Source: Lactarius indigo
Lineage: Eukaryota; Basidiomycota; Agaricomycetes; Russulales; Russulaceae
Length of the DNA: 64,000 bases
NCBI GenBank assembly: GCA_025766275.1
Contig: JAFKAC010000045.1
Coordinates: 310,001 to 374,000 of the forward strand
Direction of reading: 5' to 3'
Shown: positions 22,478 to 32,425 of the stretch, piece by piece
Layout of the letters: each line of letters starts with the position of its first letter
Position numbering within the stretch: position 1 is the first letter of the stretch
Notes under the pieces: model-generated
What the model saw: the letters and a program-made list of their open reading frames with translations, nothing else
The model's database searches: none
Told to the model about the DNA's origin: nothing
Translations under genes and position numbers: made by a program

Positions 22478-24658
22478 ATGGATCTCAGACCTTTCCAACG
22501 ACCTCTGCAGAACACAGATGACAATGCCCCTGCTCCAAGGACAACTGAATCTTCTTCGGCGATCTTCTCTATGTATATCACCCGTGTACAAAAGTTTGAG
22601 GACGAAAAAAATGTGGAGAATTGGAAAGGAGGTGCAGAAGGCATCCTCGTTTTTGTACGTTTCTCATTCTTCAATCAACCACGTCTCTTTATTCCTACTT
22701 TCCAGACTGGCCTCTTCTCCTCCACAGTGGCTACTTTCATTGCCCTCAGTTATCCGACCTTGCAGCAGGATCCCAACATCACCACCCAGTCCCTCCTCGC
22801 ACAAATATCACAACAACTATCAAACACCAGTACCACTACGAGCTTATCCGTCCAAAGTCCCTTCGTTCCTCCCGCCTCAGTAGTATTCATCAACTCAGTC
22901 TGGTTCCTCAGCCTCGTGCTCAGTCTTACGTGCGCGCTCATGGCCACACTTTTGCAACAATGGGCCCGCAGATACCTCCAGATAGTTCAACGAAAATACG
23001 CACCCCTTCATCATGCCCGTATACACGAGTACTTTTCCCGAGGCGCGCGCAGGTTTGGCATCTTCGGCTTTGTCGACGTGCTACCTGTCCTCCTACTCCT
23101 CTCCGTGTTCCTGTTCTTCGCAGGACTCGCCGTCTTTGCCTTTCGTGGCAACCATATCGTCGCATATTGCACCTTCGCAATCGTTGGATTATGCGTCTTC
23201 TTGTATATTGTCCTCAGTCTATTGCCACTCGTGTTTCATGATTGTCCCTATCGAACGCCCTTGACGCCCGTCTTTCGGTTCTTCGTTCAAATGATCTTAC
23301 TCTCCTTATTTTCACCCCTCTATCTCGGCATAAAACAATTGCACAAATATTGGAATAAGGTTGGCGAGGACATGGTCAAATCATTGGACCAGCAGAGGAA
23401 CAAGGCCAAACTCTTCTCGGAAAACATAATCTCCAAGCTCGAGGACTCAGCTGAACCCCTTTCGATAAACATATACAAAAACCTGCTCGTTCGGACGCTT
23501 CGCTGGCTCAACGAGGACCACGAATTGGAGGAATTTATCGACGGGATCCCCGGTCTGTATGAGTCCGAGGGCTTCCCCACACACAACGGTGACGACGTAC
23601 AGCGCAACATCCGCCCCATCCTCGCAAACTTACCTGGACTAACGAGTTCTCCCGTGTCGCTCCCTTGGAATATCATACAGCTTGCACAGCGAGCTTCCAC
23701 GAGCGGACTACCGAAATCAGTTCAGCAGCGAAGAACTCGGGCCTGCTTGAAGGCGCTCTACTACATCCCCGGCGCAATTCGCGACGTACTCGCATCGTAC
23801 GCTGCGAAGGAGCAATATTACTTGGATATCCTGCCGCTGCTGAACACTCCAGAGTCACTGGAAATCATTAAGGAGTTATGGAACACGCCTAATGACGACG
23901 TCGCGCTATCCGTTCGGTGTGCCGCGGCCGTGGTCGCCGCATTCATGATTACTCCCCCGAGCAATACGCTTGACAATTCCGTAACACCCGGCGAAGGTTT
24001 CATCTGGCATGACATTATCGGCGAGCAGTTCCTGGCCGAGCGACTCCGTTTCAGCGGCGATGGTGTCGCTCTTCATTGTCACCCACAGAGTAACAGCGCG
24101 CGGTTACAAAACATCGTGCGCTTCCTCACAGACATCAAGGGTTCGCTACCGTACGTGGACACGCAGTGGTGGAAGTCCGAGGACGCGCCCTCAATCCGCC
24201 GGGAGCGCCTGGAGCTGTTCGATCTACGTCGTACAAATGAATACCGTAGGGGCGACAGCATGTTTGCCCGACATGGCGACCGGAAGTCATCTGTCTTCCT
24301 GCCTGCTGCGCAACAAGACCTCATCACACTCACTCTCGAGATACTGGCGCGGGGTTTTGTTGCGGGTGCTGAGAAACTGCAATACGAGGCACTCCATTAC
24401 GCATATGAACAGCTCAAGCTAGTGATGTCAAGACAGGCGGATGAACAGGCGAATGAATGGACAGAGGAACAGGCGCCGTCACAGCAACTGCCAATAGCGT
24501 TCGTGCGGAATAAGAATCGGGCCAAGAATCGGGCTCTAGTTACGGACACAATCAATATGGTCAGGCGCGCACTAGGTCCCATCGATCCCGTCCTGCCGTC
24601 TGCGGACCATGGCCAAAATAACTTAGTCCCAGGTGGGATACAGTCGAACCCATCTTAA
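22478..24658 (+). CDS. DUF6535 multi-pass membrane protein
   Basis: Two exons, 22478-22654 and 22706-24658, give 709 residues. The 51-base intron is a multiple of three without a stop, so it would read through if retained. The N-terminal region matches DUF6535: a charged helix ending in ENWKGGAEGILVF, a first membrane helix (TGLFSSTVATFIALSY), a luminal loop with Asn-X-Thr sites, and a second helix near residues 118-140 followed by QQWARRYLQIV. Two more helices lie near 185-205 and 208-236 (YCTFAIVGLCVFLYIVLSLL). The remaining 460 residues are soluble, alpha-helical and of unknown role. The family is large in mushrooms and relatives and has no known biochemical function. The start at 22478 is the first ATG of the frame; non-ATG codons extend it upstream. 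No paralogue is in the window. Confidence 0.8.
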   Translation: MDLRPFQRPLQNTDDNAPAPRTTESSSAIFSMYITRVQKFEDEKNVENWKGGAEGILVFVRFSFFNQPRLFIPTFQTGLFSSTVATFIALSYPTLQQDPNITTQSLLAQISQQLSNTSTTTSLSVQSPFVPPASVVFINSVWFLSLVLSLTCALMATLLQQWARRYLQIVQRKYAPLHHARIHEYFSRGARRFGIFGFVDVLPVLLLLSVFLFFAGLAVFAFRGNHIVAYCTFAIVGLCVFLYIVLSLLPLVFHDCPYRTPLTPVFRFFVQMILLSLFSPLYLGIKQLHKYWNKVGEDMVKSLDQQRNKAKLFSENIISKLEDSAEPLSINIYKNLLVRTLRWLNEDHELEEFIDGIPGLYESEGFPTHNGDDVQRNIRPILANLPGLTSSPVSLPWNIIQLAQRASTSGLPKSVQQRRTRACLKALYYIPGAIRDVLASYAAKEQYYLDILPLLNTPESLEIIKELWNTPNDDVALSVRCAAAVVAAFMITPPSNTLDNSVTPGEGFIWHDIIGEQFLAERLRFSGDGVALHCHPQSNSARLQNIVRFLTDIKGSLPYVDTQWWKSEDAPSIRRERLELFDLRRTNEYRRGDSMFARHGDRKSSVFLPAAQQDLITLTLEILARGFVAGAEKLQYEALHYAYEQLKLVMSRQADEQANEWTEEQAPSQQLPIAFVRNKNRAKNRALVTDTINMVRRALGPIDPVLPSADHGQNNLVPGGIQSNPS

Positions 24659-26217
24659 CCCATACCCCTCCGTGGACTTTCTGTGCTAGGGGTTTTGAGA
24701 GGTTTGCTACAGCCTACAAATGGATTTTGGTGGATGGATCGGCCATGGGTTATCAGGGGATACGGGTTATCAGAGCTATGGGTTAAGAGGGGTTCGACTG
24801 TATAGCGAAATCTTACTGACATCTACGTGTTCAGTCATAAACACTTTCTTTCTATCTGTGTTATCTTACAATTGATTTTCCCGTGCTGCTGCGAGCTAAT
24901 GACTCCCTACGGTTTGTAGTTGGTTGCTTCTTGTCTTCATACTATACTATCGGTCTCGACTTTCGCGCGTGGGAAGGCAGACCTGTGGCTCCGTGTTTGT
25001 TGTTTAGGTCGCAGGTAAGATGGTGCCCAGTCCTGCAAGGCAAACCAACGAGTTGTTCCAAGAGTTGTTCTCAATCAGTCAAGTTCGTTAATATCATAGA
25101 AATGAAACTGATTCGATCAGATATAGAAAACTGCAGCTACGAGGACTACCGCTCAAATAACGACATCTTGAATCAAGCTTGAGAGGATAGTGAGTGAAAA
25201 GATGAACAAACGCGATCCGAGCTGAGGACTTCGGGGCTGAGACTCCCGAGAGAGCTACAGTGATGACCTATGTACTGCAATCTCCTTCCCTCTTTCCTAA
25301 CCTAACCAAATTTTGTCACATTGCACACCAGATTTACACTCAACCCTGATCGTCAAGGGCCTTGCGAACGAGCCGATTTCCGTGTTGAAGTAAGTTTTGA
25401 CTTTGGAGATCCGTTCATTCTATTACTGATGCAATCCATCCCTATGTCCACGCGACCGTTGTGCAAGCCTTTCGTCTTGGTTCGTTATCGTAATCTCGTC
25501 TCGGTTCGTTATTGAGTTGTTACCTTATCATTCGGATACACGGTTCGTCTGTCCGTGTCCCCTCCCAGTACTACCACTGCCAGTACCAGACGTCCACTGT
25601 TTCGTTGCCTCGTTGCTCTGCGGAAGCGGTGCATAAAACTTCATATCTTGATCCTGCTCTCGAGTTTTGGGCGTCCGAATGTGTTCTCAAAATGGCAGGG
25701 GACAATCGATATGGAACCAGCTGTAAAGAGTGATCGTTCCTTCAAGTTCCAACTCCCTTCGAATATATAGCCCCAACAACCATACGTTAAAACACCTCAC
25801 TTCGAACTAAAGGGGTTTTGCGATACGTCAAGTGCTAAACACATCGGGGCACATAGCTTGCTGATACGAAGGGGTGTAGTCGAGTTTGTCTTGATGATGT
25901 AGCGCGTTTGAGCTGATAGCGGTGTTGACTACTACTTTTTCTTCGAATTCATCACCGTATGTACAGGACCAGAATCTGACTTCTACTTCCTCGACTCTGC
26001 GTGCCCTTCATCAACAGCTTGCTTTTCACATCTCGAGATGACCTTTTAGGGCCTGGCGAATCGTGGGGTGGTGTGTGAATGGATGGGTGTTGCCACTGTC
26101 GAGGCGGGGCCTCAACGATTACTTGTGGTGATCTTGCTCTTGTTGATAAACGTTCCTGTAATTAAATATGATTTGCGACTACCGCTATTAAGCGGCGGCG
26201 TTTGCATGCGAGGACAT
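24659..26217. other. Region without recognised gene
   Basis: The first part has near-repeats of a GGGTTATCAG word (24745-24790). Open frames at 25321-25770 are short, overlap in several frames and have no recognisable content. No RNA gene is seen. Confidence 0.4.
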
Positions 26218-27628
26218 CAATCGATCGCCTTGGTGGACGGCGTCGAGCCGAGAGGCTTGGGCATTGATGTGGGCTCTCAGCGCGAGATCGTTCGCGTGCA
26301 GTCTGTGTCGTACCATTCACCTCGCCTAGTACCTCTGCGCTAAAAATGGTTGATAATTGGCACTGGACACAGGAGTATCGGTAATCCTTGCTCCACCTCA
26401 AGTACAACACTACGGAGCTCACCGAAATGTGATGGTTGGAATAGTCGTATACGCCCGCCTTGGATTCAGGGTCAGAGGAGACTCGAAATCAATTACGGTG
26501 GGTAGGTCGACAGAATACGGCTTGGTGTTGAGGTCTTTCCCGTCCCCGTTGGGGGGGATAGGGATGTTAAACTCTGCCCGACCAATGAGGTCGTTGCGCG
26601 TGAATCTATCTTGGTTGAAGACGGCGATTCGCATAGGGTGTGATAAGTCTTGCTTGCGCACGTGGAAGAACAGCTGCTCATCCCAGATCGGGTTCAGCGA
26701 GTGCCGGACGACGCGCGTTCTGGCGACCTGGTCGCCAATTGACACTTCCACGAAAGGATCCATGTCAAAGTCCGTGTGAAACACTTGCGATCGAATCAGA
26801 GAGAATGCGGTGTTGAGAGGCACAAATAACTCACTGTTGGGCCATTTGGGGAGGCCCTTTGCGCCGCAGATCTCAAGCATGACGACGCCAACGGGACGTT
26901 TGTCTGCGTAGCTGCTCATTAATACTTCGTAGGTGTTCCTGAAGTCGGGCTGACTCGTCGAGTCGGGGGGGTGAACAAAGCCGAGTTTGATTAACATAGT
27001 CCCACACACGGTTTGGGACCGGCGTGAAGAAACGAGGCGAACAGAGAAAGGCTGAAGGAGGGGTGTTAAATCTCTAGTCTGATCTTCGGTAGTAAAGTGA
27101 CGTACCTCATTGTTGGGATCGTCAAAGGCAATCGCACTTCCTCGGAACCAGTGGTCTATTGGCAACGAATACTCGCCCATATAGTCGTTCCGGATCAGGT
27201 CCTCGTCCCAGACGACAAACTCGAGCATGCCAAGCTGGTGCGAAAGCGACTTGTATATTGGGAAGTCGAACGTCGCGACCTTCGGTTCATACTCGGGATT
27301 GAGGTCGCGCTTGCACACCGGCGTTTGGAACCGCTTGCCCAAAATGGAGACAGTCACGAAGCTAAGCGGGAAGCGGGGGAAGGTCAGCAGCCCGTGAGAT
27401 AGCGAGAGGTAGGGGACCGCACGGGTCAGATTTGCCGTTACTGTCCATGGCTGCCAGGTCCCGGCAGGAAATCACCTGTACGCGGAGAACGACCATTGGG
27501 GTCTCGCCAGGATCGAGGGAAGTGGAATCCTTGCTGGTCCCGCGGCGTAAGATGGGAATGCGAAGTCGTGAGAAGACTGCGCTTGAAGAAGAAGCTATTG
27601 GTGTAGTAGGAAGACTGTTTGAAGCCAT
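26218..27628 (-). pseudogene. Psd2-like C2-domain gene that has lost its decarboxylase part
   Basis: Minus-strand exons 27628-27423, 27361-27106, 27051-26835 and 26783-26423 join in frame. They encode two C2 domains: the first with VLRVQVISCRDLAAMDSNGK, SDPFVTVSILG and WDEDLIRNDYMGE, the second with MLEICGAKGLPKWPN, DMDPFVEVSIGDQVARTRVV and NPIWDEQLFFHVRK. This is the N-terminal layout of fungal Psd2-type phosphatidylserine decarboxylases, where the second C2 is followed by an ITFRAKYQ-like stretch and an EF-hand. Here, ITFR is followed by a donor-like GTGAGC. After an 82-base gap ending in TTTTAG, 26340-26218 still encodes an EF-hand relic (YDTDCTRTISR, stop, EPTSMPKPLGST), broken by stops. 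No decarboxylase domain follows. The gene is therefore either a pseudogene or now makes a roughly 347-residue tandem-C2 protein ending at 26419. Confidence 0.75.
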
Positions 27629-27765
27629 CGTGCTTTAGGACCTGGAGATGGAAGTTATGGGTGCGTGGGGTTGTACAGGGTGAAGTTAGACTCTTAATTA
27701 CGTGTGCTTTCCCACACTTGGGTGTGGGAAGAAACACGTGAGCTGTGAGCCTGATGCTCCTCATG

Positions 27766-28026
27766 CACTGGAACCGGGAATTGGTCTGTCAGCAAAAAAT
27801 CTTGGAATAAAACTTGATTCAGACTCAAAGTATTTATTTGTAAATTTATGTGACAATATATTTAAAGTTTATTGATCACATGACAGCTGCAATGGGCACA
27901 TTTCAGGGCATATGATTTACAAACTTTAAATATATTGTCACACAAATTTACAAATAAAATACTTTGAGTCTTAATCAAGTTTTATTTCAAGATTTTTTGC
28001 TGAAAGATCAAATCCTGGTTCCAGTG
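27766..28026. mobile_element. Foldback/MITE-like element
   Basis: Two inverted arms of about 105 bases (27766-27870 and about 27920-28026) pair almost completely around a spacer of about 50 bases. Both ends read CACTGGAACC outward to inward. The element is AT-rich and codes for nothing, like a MITE. I could not identify a convincing target duplication. It lies 138 bases upstream of the Psd2-like gene start, at the border between the gene region and the transposon nest. Confidence 0.8.
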
Positions 28027-28570
28027 TGATCACACGCTCCTTGATTAGCTTGATTACCAGCTGTTGGCACTGACAGCATGATTCTGTCTTTACACGAAAA
28101 GATTGTAAAAAATTGATGACTAATACATAAAGATTTTATAAAATCTGTACTCGGAAAATTATGGTAAATGGACTTTAAGTCCATTCAGGGATTATCAGAT
28201 GAGAAAAACTGTGAAAAGACTTAACAATTACATATGCAAAAAATATATAGCTTATGTCACAATTGTCCTCAAGAAAAGCTGTGGCATGAATTTAAAGTCT
28301 TTCCACAATTTCTCAAAAACAGAAAATCCCTGAAAAGACATAAAGTCCATACCTGTCACACCTGTCACGCATTTTTTCACAGTCCACTCTGTGGCCACAT
28401 TCAGAAAAGATTTAATGTGTTTTCATTGAAAAATAATTTAACAATTTCTGCTACACAAGACTCCATGTAAAAATTTAAAAGTTATCACAAAATCAGTAAG
28501 CCAGGTTGCCTGAAACTCACATAATATATTATTTAGGGAAAATATTTATAGATAATATATTCAATAAGTG
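28027..28570. other. AT-rich island
   Basis: This stretch is strongly AT-rich compared with everything to its left and shows no supported gene. A frame at 28234-28470 contains CHNC and CHTCHAF pairs but lacks zinc-finger spacing. It may be part of a larger AT-rich element together with the foldback element. Confidence 0.45.
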
Positions 28571-28647
28571 TCAGAATTGGAGACTCACAGTGTCAAAGAG
28601 TTGGAGTCTCAGAGGGTCAGAGAGTTAGAAAGTCAGATTGTCAGAGT
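28571..28647. repeat. GTCAGAGT-type minisatellite, array 1a
   Basis: Degenerate 8-base units of the form GTCAGAGN or GAGTTGGA run up to the edge of the copia LTR at 28648. The array resumes at 29211, so the LTR was inserted into it. Confidence 0.75.
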
Positions 28648-29210
28648 TGATGAACAGCATAGACAGAACCAGTACTCACAGAGGCAAAGAGTCTGTGGTG
28701 AGATACTAGTGGCAAGCTGGTTAGCAGCAGAGGGTGAATGTCAAGCAGTGAAGCAAAGGGTGTCTGGCACACAGCAGTGAGAGAACTGATGTGGACCAGG
28801 AGCGTACAAGCACTACTACTTATACTGTACAGAGGTGTGACACTAGTATAAGAGTGGTAACGTAGAGTCACAGAATACAAGGAGCATTGTTCTACATACA
28901 GGACAAAAGGAGTGTATAAAAGGAGAACAAGGCAACTAGAACAAAGAGAGTCCAGACAAAGATGATATCATAATGACATCACAATAAAGATAAGAACTAA
29001 AGGAGAACAAGGGACTGAGTACAATGAAGTGTCCGGAGTGTTCTACATGATGTCATAGTACATGATGTCATACATGACGCAATGATCAGTGCTAGATTGT
29101 ACAGATCAAATGTAAGTAATCTACAAGTCCAATTAATCTAATCTAGAGCAGTCCATGCTGCAAGTCCGGTCCGTATGAGCGGCTAAGTGCGCAGGGGTCA
29201 CTTATCAACA
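28648..29210 (-). mobile_element. Copia-family solo LTR in intron-less form
   Basis: The sequence runs from TGATGAACAG to CTTATCAACA, the reverse complement of the family LTR (TGTTGATAAG to CTGTTCATCA). It is flanked by AGAGT on both sides (28643-28647 and 29211-29215), a 5-bp target duplication, although the surrounding array repeats that word. It belongs to the same subfamily as the LTR at 46964-47582. It has a single copy of the motif that is duplicated in the other LTRs (28764-28790) and lacks the 54-base GT-AG segment. Confidence 0.85.
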
Positions 29211-29430
29211 AGAGTGTTGGAGAGTCAGAGAGTTAGAGTGTCAGAGTGTCAGAGTGTCAGAGTGTCAGAGTGTCAGAGTGTCAGAGTGTCAGAGTGTCGG
29301 AGAGTCAGAGTGTCGGAGAGTTGGAGAGTCAGAGAGTCAGAGAGTTGGAGAGTTAGAGTGTCGAAGAGTCAGAGAGTTGGAGTGTTAGAGTGTTGGAGAG
29401 TTAGAGAGTCAGAGTGTTGGAGAGTCAGAG
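29211..29430. repeat. GTCAGAGT-type minisatellite, array 1b
   Basis: About 27 units of an 8-base repeat, beginning with AGAGTGTTGG and containing seven near-perfect GAGTGTCA units in a row. They read as an artificial Ser/Arg/Val/Glu-rich frame. This continues array 1a across the LTR insertion. Confidence 0.85.
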
Positions 29431-30230
29431 TGTCACAAACTCCCCTGTTATCTTTTCCTTTTCTGTCCTTATCTGATCCATTCCCTTTCTTGGTAGTTAC
29501 CTTCCTATGCTTTCCCTTATCTGATTGTTCTAGCACCTTCTGTGCTATTCTTGTTCACCCTTCTCTTGCTTTGCTGGCATGATACCATCTTGTACAATAC
29601 TAACATCATCTTGCCAGCACATTACTCTATCTATAGCAACCAGTAGCATTATGCGCTCAGGCACAATCCTGTACTATATAGGGACTCCTGTAGTATGCCT
29701 TAGCTCCTTAGCTTTGGCTTAATCAACTATCTGTGTTGTATCTCCCATTGCCTCCTTGAGTGCCTCAGTACCTTCAGCACTCAAGCCCTTGACCCAGAAC
29801 CCCTGACCCTTGACCCTTATCTCCTTTGGGTCATTCCCCTCTCAGCCTCTGTGCAGGCTTCCCCTTGACTTCGCTCTTACCCTCCTTCTGTCTTACTGGT
29901 CAGCCCAGTGACATGTGACTTTTGGACTTAGGCCACCGAGCTTGTCCGACCCTGCTGACTTGAGCTTTGCCTCAGCAGTCCCCTGAAGACCTTTCCCACC
30001 TCAGTGTAGGGGGATTGCCACCAACTCAGTCACCTCCGTATAGGGACTGTTACAGACCAGTCTTTCCCACCTTAGCATAGGGGGATTGCTACAGACTCAG
30101 CCACCTTAGCATAAGGGGCTGTTACAGAAGACCTTAGGAGTCCTTCCACTCAGTGGGGATCCGACTCAGAGTCCTTTGCCTCAGGCAGGATCTGTTACAG
30201 AACGACACACGCCCCCACAGAGGCGTGACA
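29431..30230. mobile_element. Solo LTR of an unassigned family, inserted in the array
   Basis: An 800-bp block starts TGTCACAAAC and ends GGCGTGACA, with the terminal TGTCAC/GTGACA inverted pair. It is flanked by CAGAG on both sides (29426-29430 and 30231-30235). Inside, 29990-30200 holds imperfect repeats of about 60-65 bases with GGGGGATTGC and CTGTTACAGA words. It encodes no protein I can support. The target duplication lies inside a CAGAG-rich array and is less decisive than usual. Confidence 0.65.
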
Positions 30231-30327
30231 CAGAGTGTCAGACAGTCAGACAGTCAGACAGTCAGAGTGTCAGAGGAGAGTTAGAGAGTCAGACAGTCAG
30301 ACAGTCAGACAGTCAGAGTGTTGGAGA
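30231..30327. repeat. GTCAGAGT-type minisatellite, array 2
   Basis: Units here are mostly GTCAGACA. The array is bounded by the LTR ending at 30230 and by the copia LTR starting at 30328. Confidence 0.8.
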
Positions 30328-31459
30328 TGATGAAGAGCACACATAGGGATGATACTCACAGTGACAAAGTAGACTGTGGTGAGATATCAAAGGTGGCTGG
30401 AAGCAGAGGTGTACAGGGTGAGTTGCAGGTGAAGCAAAGAGGTCTGGCACACAAGCAGTGAGAACTGATGTTATACATTGGAGAAGAGGGAGCTTACCTG
30501 GCACACAAGCAGTGAGAACTGTGTTGCATTTCGGCACGCTCGACCCGGCCAACTCGAACCACACCAAAACAACACCGCCGCGATAATGTGCAGCGGCTCA
30601 AGGTCTACCATCTCCGTATCCATTTCCATTCAAATGCTTTCAGACTCATAGGGGGCGTTTACCCCCTTTCTCATCATTCTCGCTCCCTCTTTTATTTTTA
30701 TCCGACTCCTGTTTTACATTTTACATGGCTCGTGCGCCTTTATATTTCTTTACTCTACTTTGTTACTATTATCCTTAAAAATGTATCTAAATTGTATTTA
30801 AACGCGCTTGTTTGTACTCGAAATATCATCCAGTTGTGTTCTCTCTATCCCTCTCGTGTGCCTCTAAAACTCCTCTCCAAAGTGAAGTCGCTTCGCCTTT
30901 GTACATCTTCGCTCGTGCTCTACCATCCTTCGACTTCACGCTTTTCTCGTCGCCAATTGAACCGGCCCTTCGGATCCTATCACCCGAACAGCACACTTAG
31001 CCGGATTGCCCCTATCGCCCAACCTTTACACCAAACTGATGTGGACCAGGAGCGTACATGGTACTCTACTTATACACTTTCTGGGAGTGACACTATACAA
31101 GGGATGTAACATAAGTCACATACTACAAGGTAGTTATTGTTCTTCAAACGGACAAAGGAGTGGACGTTCTGAGAACAAGGACAGAAAGAACAAGGAGAGT
31201 CCAGAAGTAAATGATATCATAGTGACATCATAATAAGGATAGACCTAAAGGAGAACAAAGAAAGATACAAGAATGCATAGTACAATGAATAGTCTGGATA
31301 TGTCCATATGATGTCATTGTACATGATGTCATAGATAAAGAAGTCCAAGATTGTATAGATCAAATCTAATCTAAAGCGGTCCTAATTAATCTACAGCAGT
31401 CCATATCTGTAAGTCCAATCCATTAGAGCTGCTAAGTGCGCAAGGGTCACTTATCAACA
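30328..31459 (-). mobile_element. Copia-family solo LTR split by another LTR
   Basis: The LTR segments 30328-30521 and 31039-31459 together form one copia-family LTR in reverse orientation (TGATGAAGAG to CTTATCAACA). The flanks GGAGA (30323-30327 and 31460-31464) are a 5-bp target duplication. The duplicated start-site motif is present as two 26-base copies (30444-30469 and 30498-30521 plus 31039-31040). The reverse-strand GT-AG segment between them is 54 bases. Confidence 0.85.
30522..31033. mobile_element. Solo LTR of an unassigned family nested in a copia LTR
   Basis: A 512-bp block from TGTTGCATTT to TTTACACCA interrupts the copia LTR. AACTG occurs on both sides (30517-30521 and 31034-31038), and removing the block with one AACTG restores the LTR consensus. 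It has TG...CA ends. No other copy is in the window and there is no coding content. Confidence 0.8.
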
Positions 31460-31644
31460 GGAGAGTTGGAGAGTCAGAGACTGACACTCTGACTGTCTGA
31501 CTCTCCAACACTCTAACACTGTGACACTGTGACACTGTGACACTCAGACACTCAGACTCTCCGACACTGTGACACTCAGACACTCAGACACTCTGACTCT
31601 CTGAAGTCAGAGTGTCCGAGAGTCAGAGTGTCCGAGTGTCAGAG
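31460..31644. repeat. GTCAGAGT-type minisatellite with orientation switches, array 3
   Basis: The array begins in GAGAGTCAGAG orientation, switches near 31481 to the complementary CTGACACTCT orientation for about 120 bases, then switches back near 31604. The result is a large imperfect inverted repeat. It ends exactly at the TGTTAC start of the LTR described at 31645. Confidence 0.85.
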
Positions 31645-31650
31645 TGTTAC

Positions 31651-32425
31651 TGTCACGGACGCTCTATTTTTGCCTTATTTTTCTGTATTTTTACGGATTT
31701 ATTTGGTGAAGATACGAGTCTCCAACGTTGAGTCAAACATCCAAGTCCTTATCATTAGATATGATAAGATGGTTAGTCACGTGATGCCAACATGTGCACC
31801 TATAAGCACGTGACCCTGGGATAGTAACTTCCTTATTGGATGTTACCTCTTTAGGGCACTTTCCTCATTAGCATAGTAGTTTCTCATTGGACGATAAGCA
31901 GGGAACATTCTAGATAGTTCTAGACTACGTTGTCATAGGGTTGTGACTCATAGATAAGGACACGTCATGGTTCTGTCAGCGTTAATGACTGTGCATCAGT
32001 CAGCACAACAGATAACGCTATTATTAGATACGACGCGTCAGCGTCTGACTCATTACTATTACATATACCTTTAGTAACAAGGTTTAGTAGTAATTCGAAC
32101 TCAGCCGCAGCAGTGTATATAAACCCTCATGTAGCGTCCTGAGTGGAACCAACTTGTCCTCTTGGTTCTCCACTCAGGTGCGCATTTCTTTGTACTTCCC
32201 TTACTCTTCTCCAATGTTAACTTGTCCTCTTGGTTCTCCACTCAGCGTGCCACTGCGTGATCACCTGACCTTTGGTCTTGCATAAAGACCTCAAGTGTGT
32301 CTATACTCCGCAGTGACTGTACGTTCGGCGCGTGACTTGTCTCCGCGCTAGGCTTGGGTGTATACCAGTTCAGTTCACTTACCTTCACCTTGGTCTAGTT
32401 GTACGCGATAAGTCATACCGCTACA
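31651..32425 (+). repeat. Gypsy-A 5' LTR
   Basis: 775 bp, TG...CA ends. It contains a TATATAAA box at 32116-32123 and, 35 bases on, the predicted start of R. The 3' LTR at 38896 has the same length and sequence by eye. Confidence 0.95.
32116..32245 (+). promoter_or_regulatory. Gypsy-A promoter with duplicated start motif
   Basis: TATATAAA at 32116 is followed at 32151 by a 27-base motif beginning AACTTGTCCT and ending CAG. The motif is immediately followed by GTGCGC and repeated exactly at 32219-32245. The segment 32178-32245 therefore starts with GT, ends with CAG and is 68 bases long, like a small intron in the 5' leader. The first ten bases of each motif copy are complementary to the primer-binding site at 32428-32437. 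Confidence 0.65.

Noticed and set aside
1..27765. tRNA or rRNA genes in the gene-bearing part
   Set aside because: I looked for cloverleaf-like A and B boxes in the gaps and found nothing convincing by eye.
28234..28470. Cys/His-rich frame as a zinc-finger protein
   Set aside because: Spacing of the Cys and His residues does not fit a known finger and the region is AT-rich with no flanking exons.
28571..29430. Possible CRISPR-like array
   Set aside because: The units are 8-base tandem repeats without spacers, in a eukaryotic context, with an LTR inserted in the middle.
29187..29582. Open frame rich in Ser, Val, Arg and Glu over the minisatellite
   Set aside because: It is only the translation of an 8-base tandem repeat and has no conserved domain; similar frames appear in the other arrays in both strands.
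31628..31813. Frames repeated at 31628 and 38846 as a duplicated gene
   Set aside because: They are the same LTR sequence of gypsy-A at its two ends.
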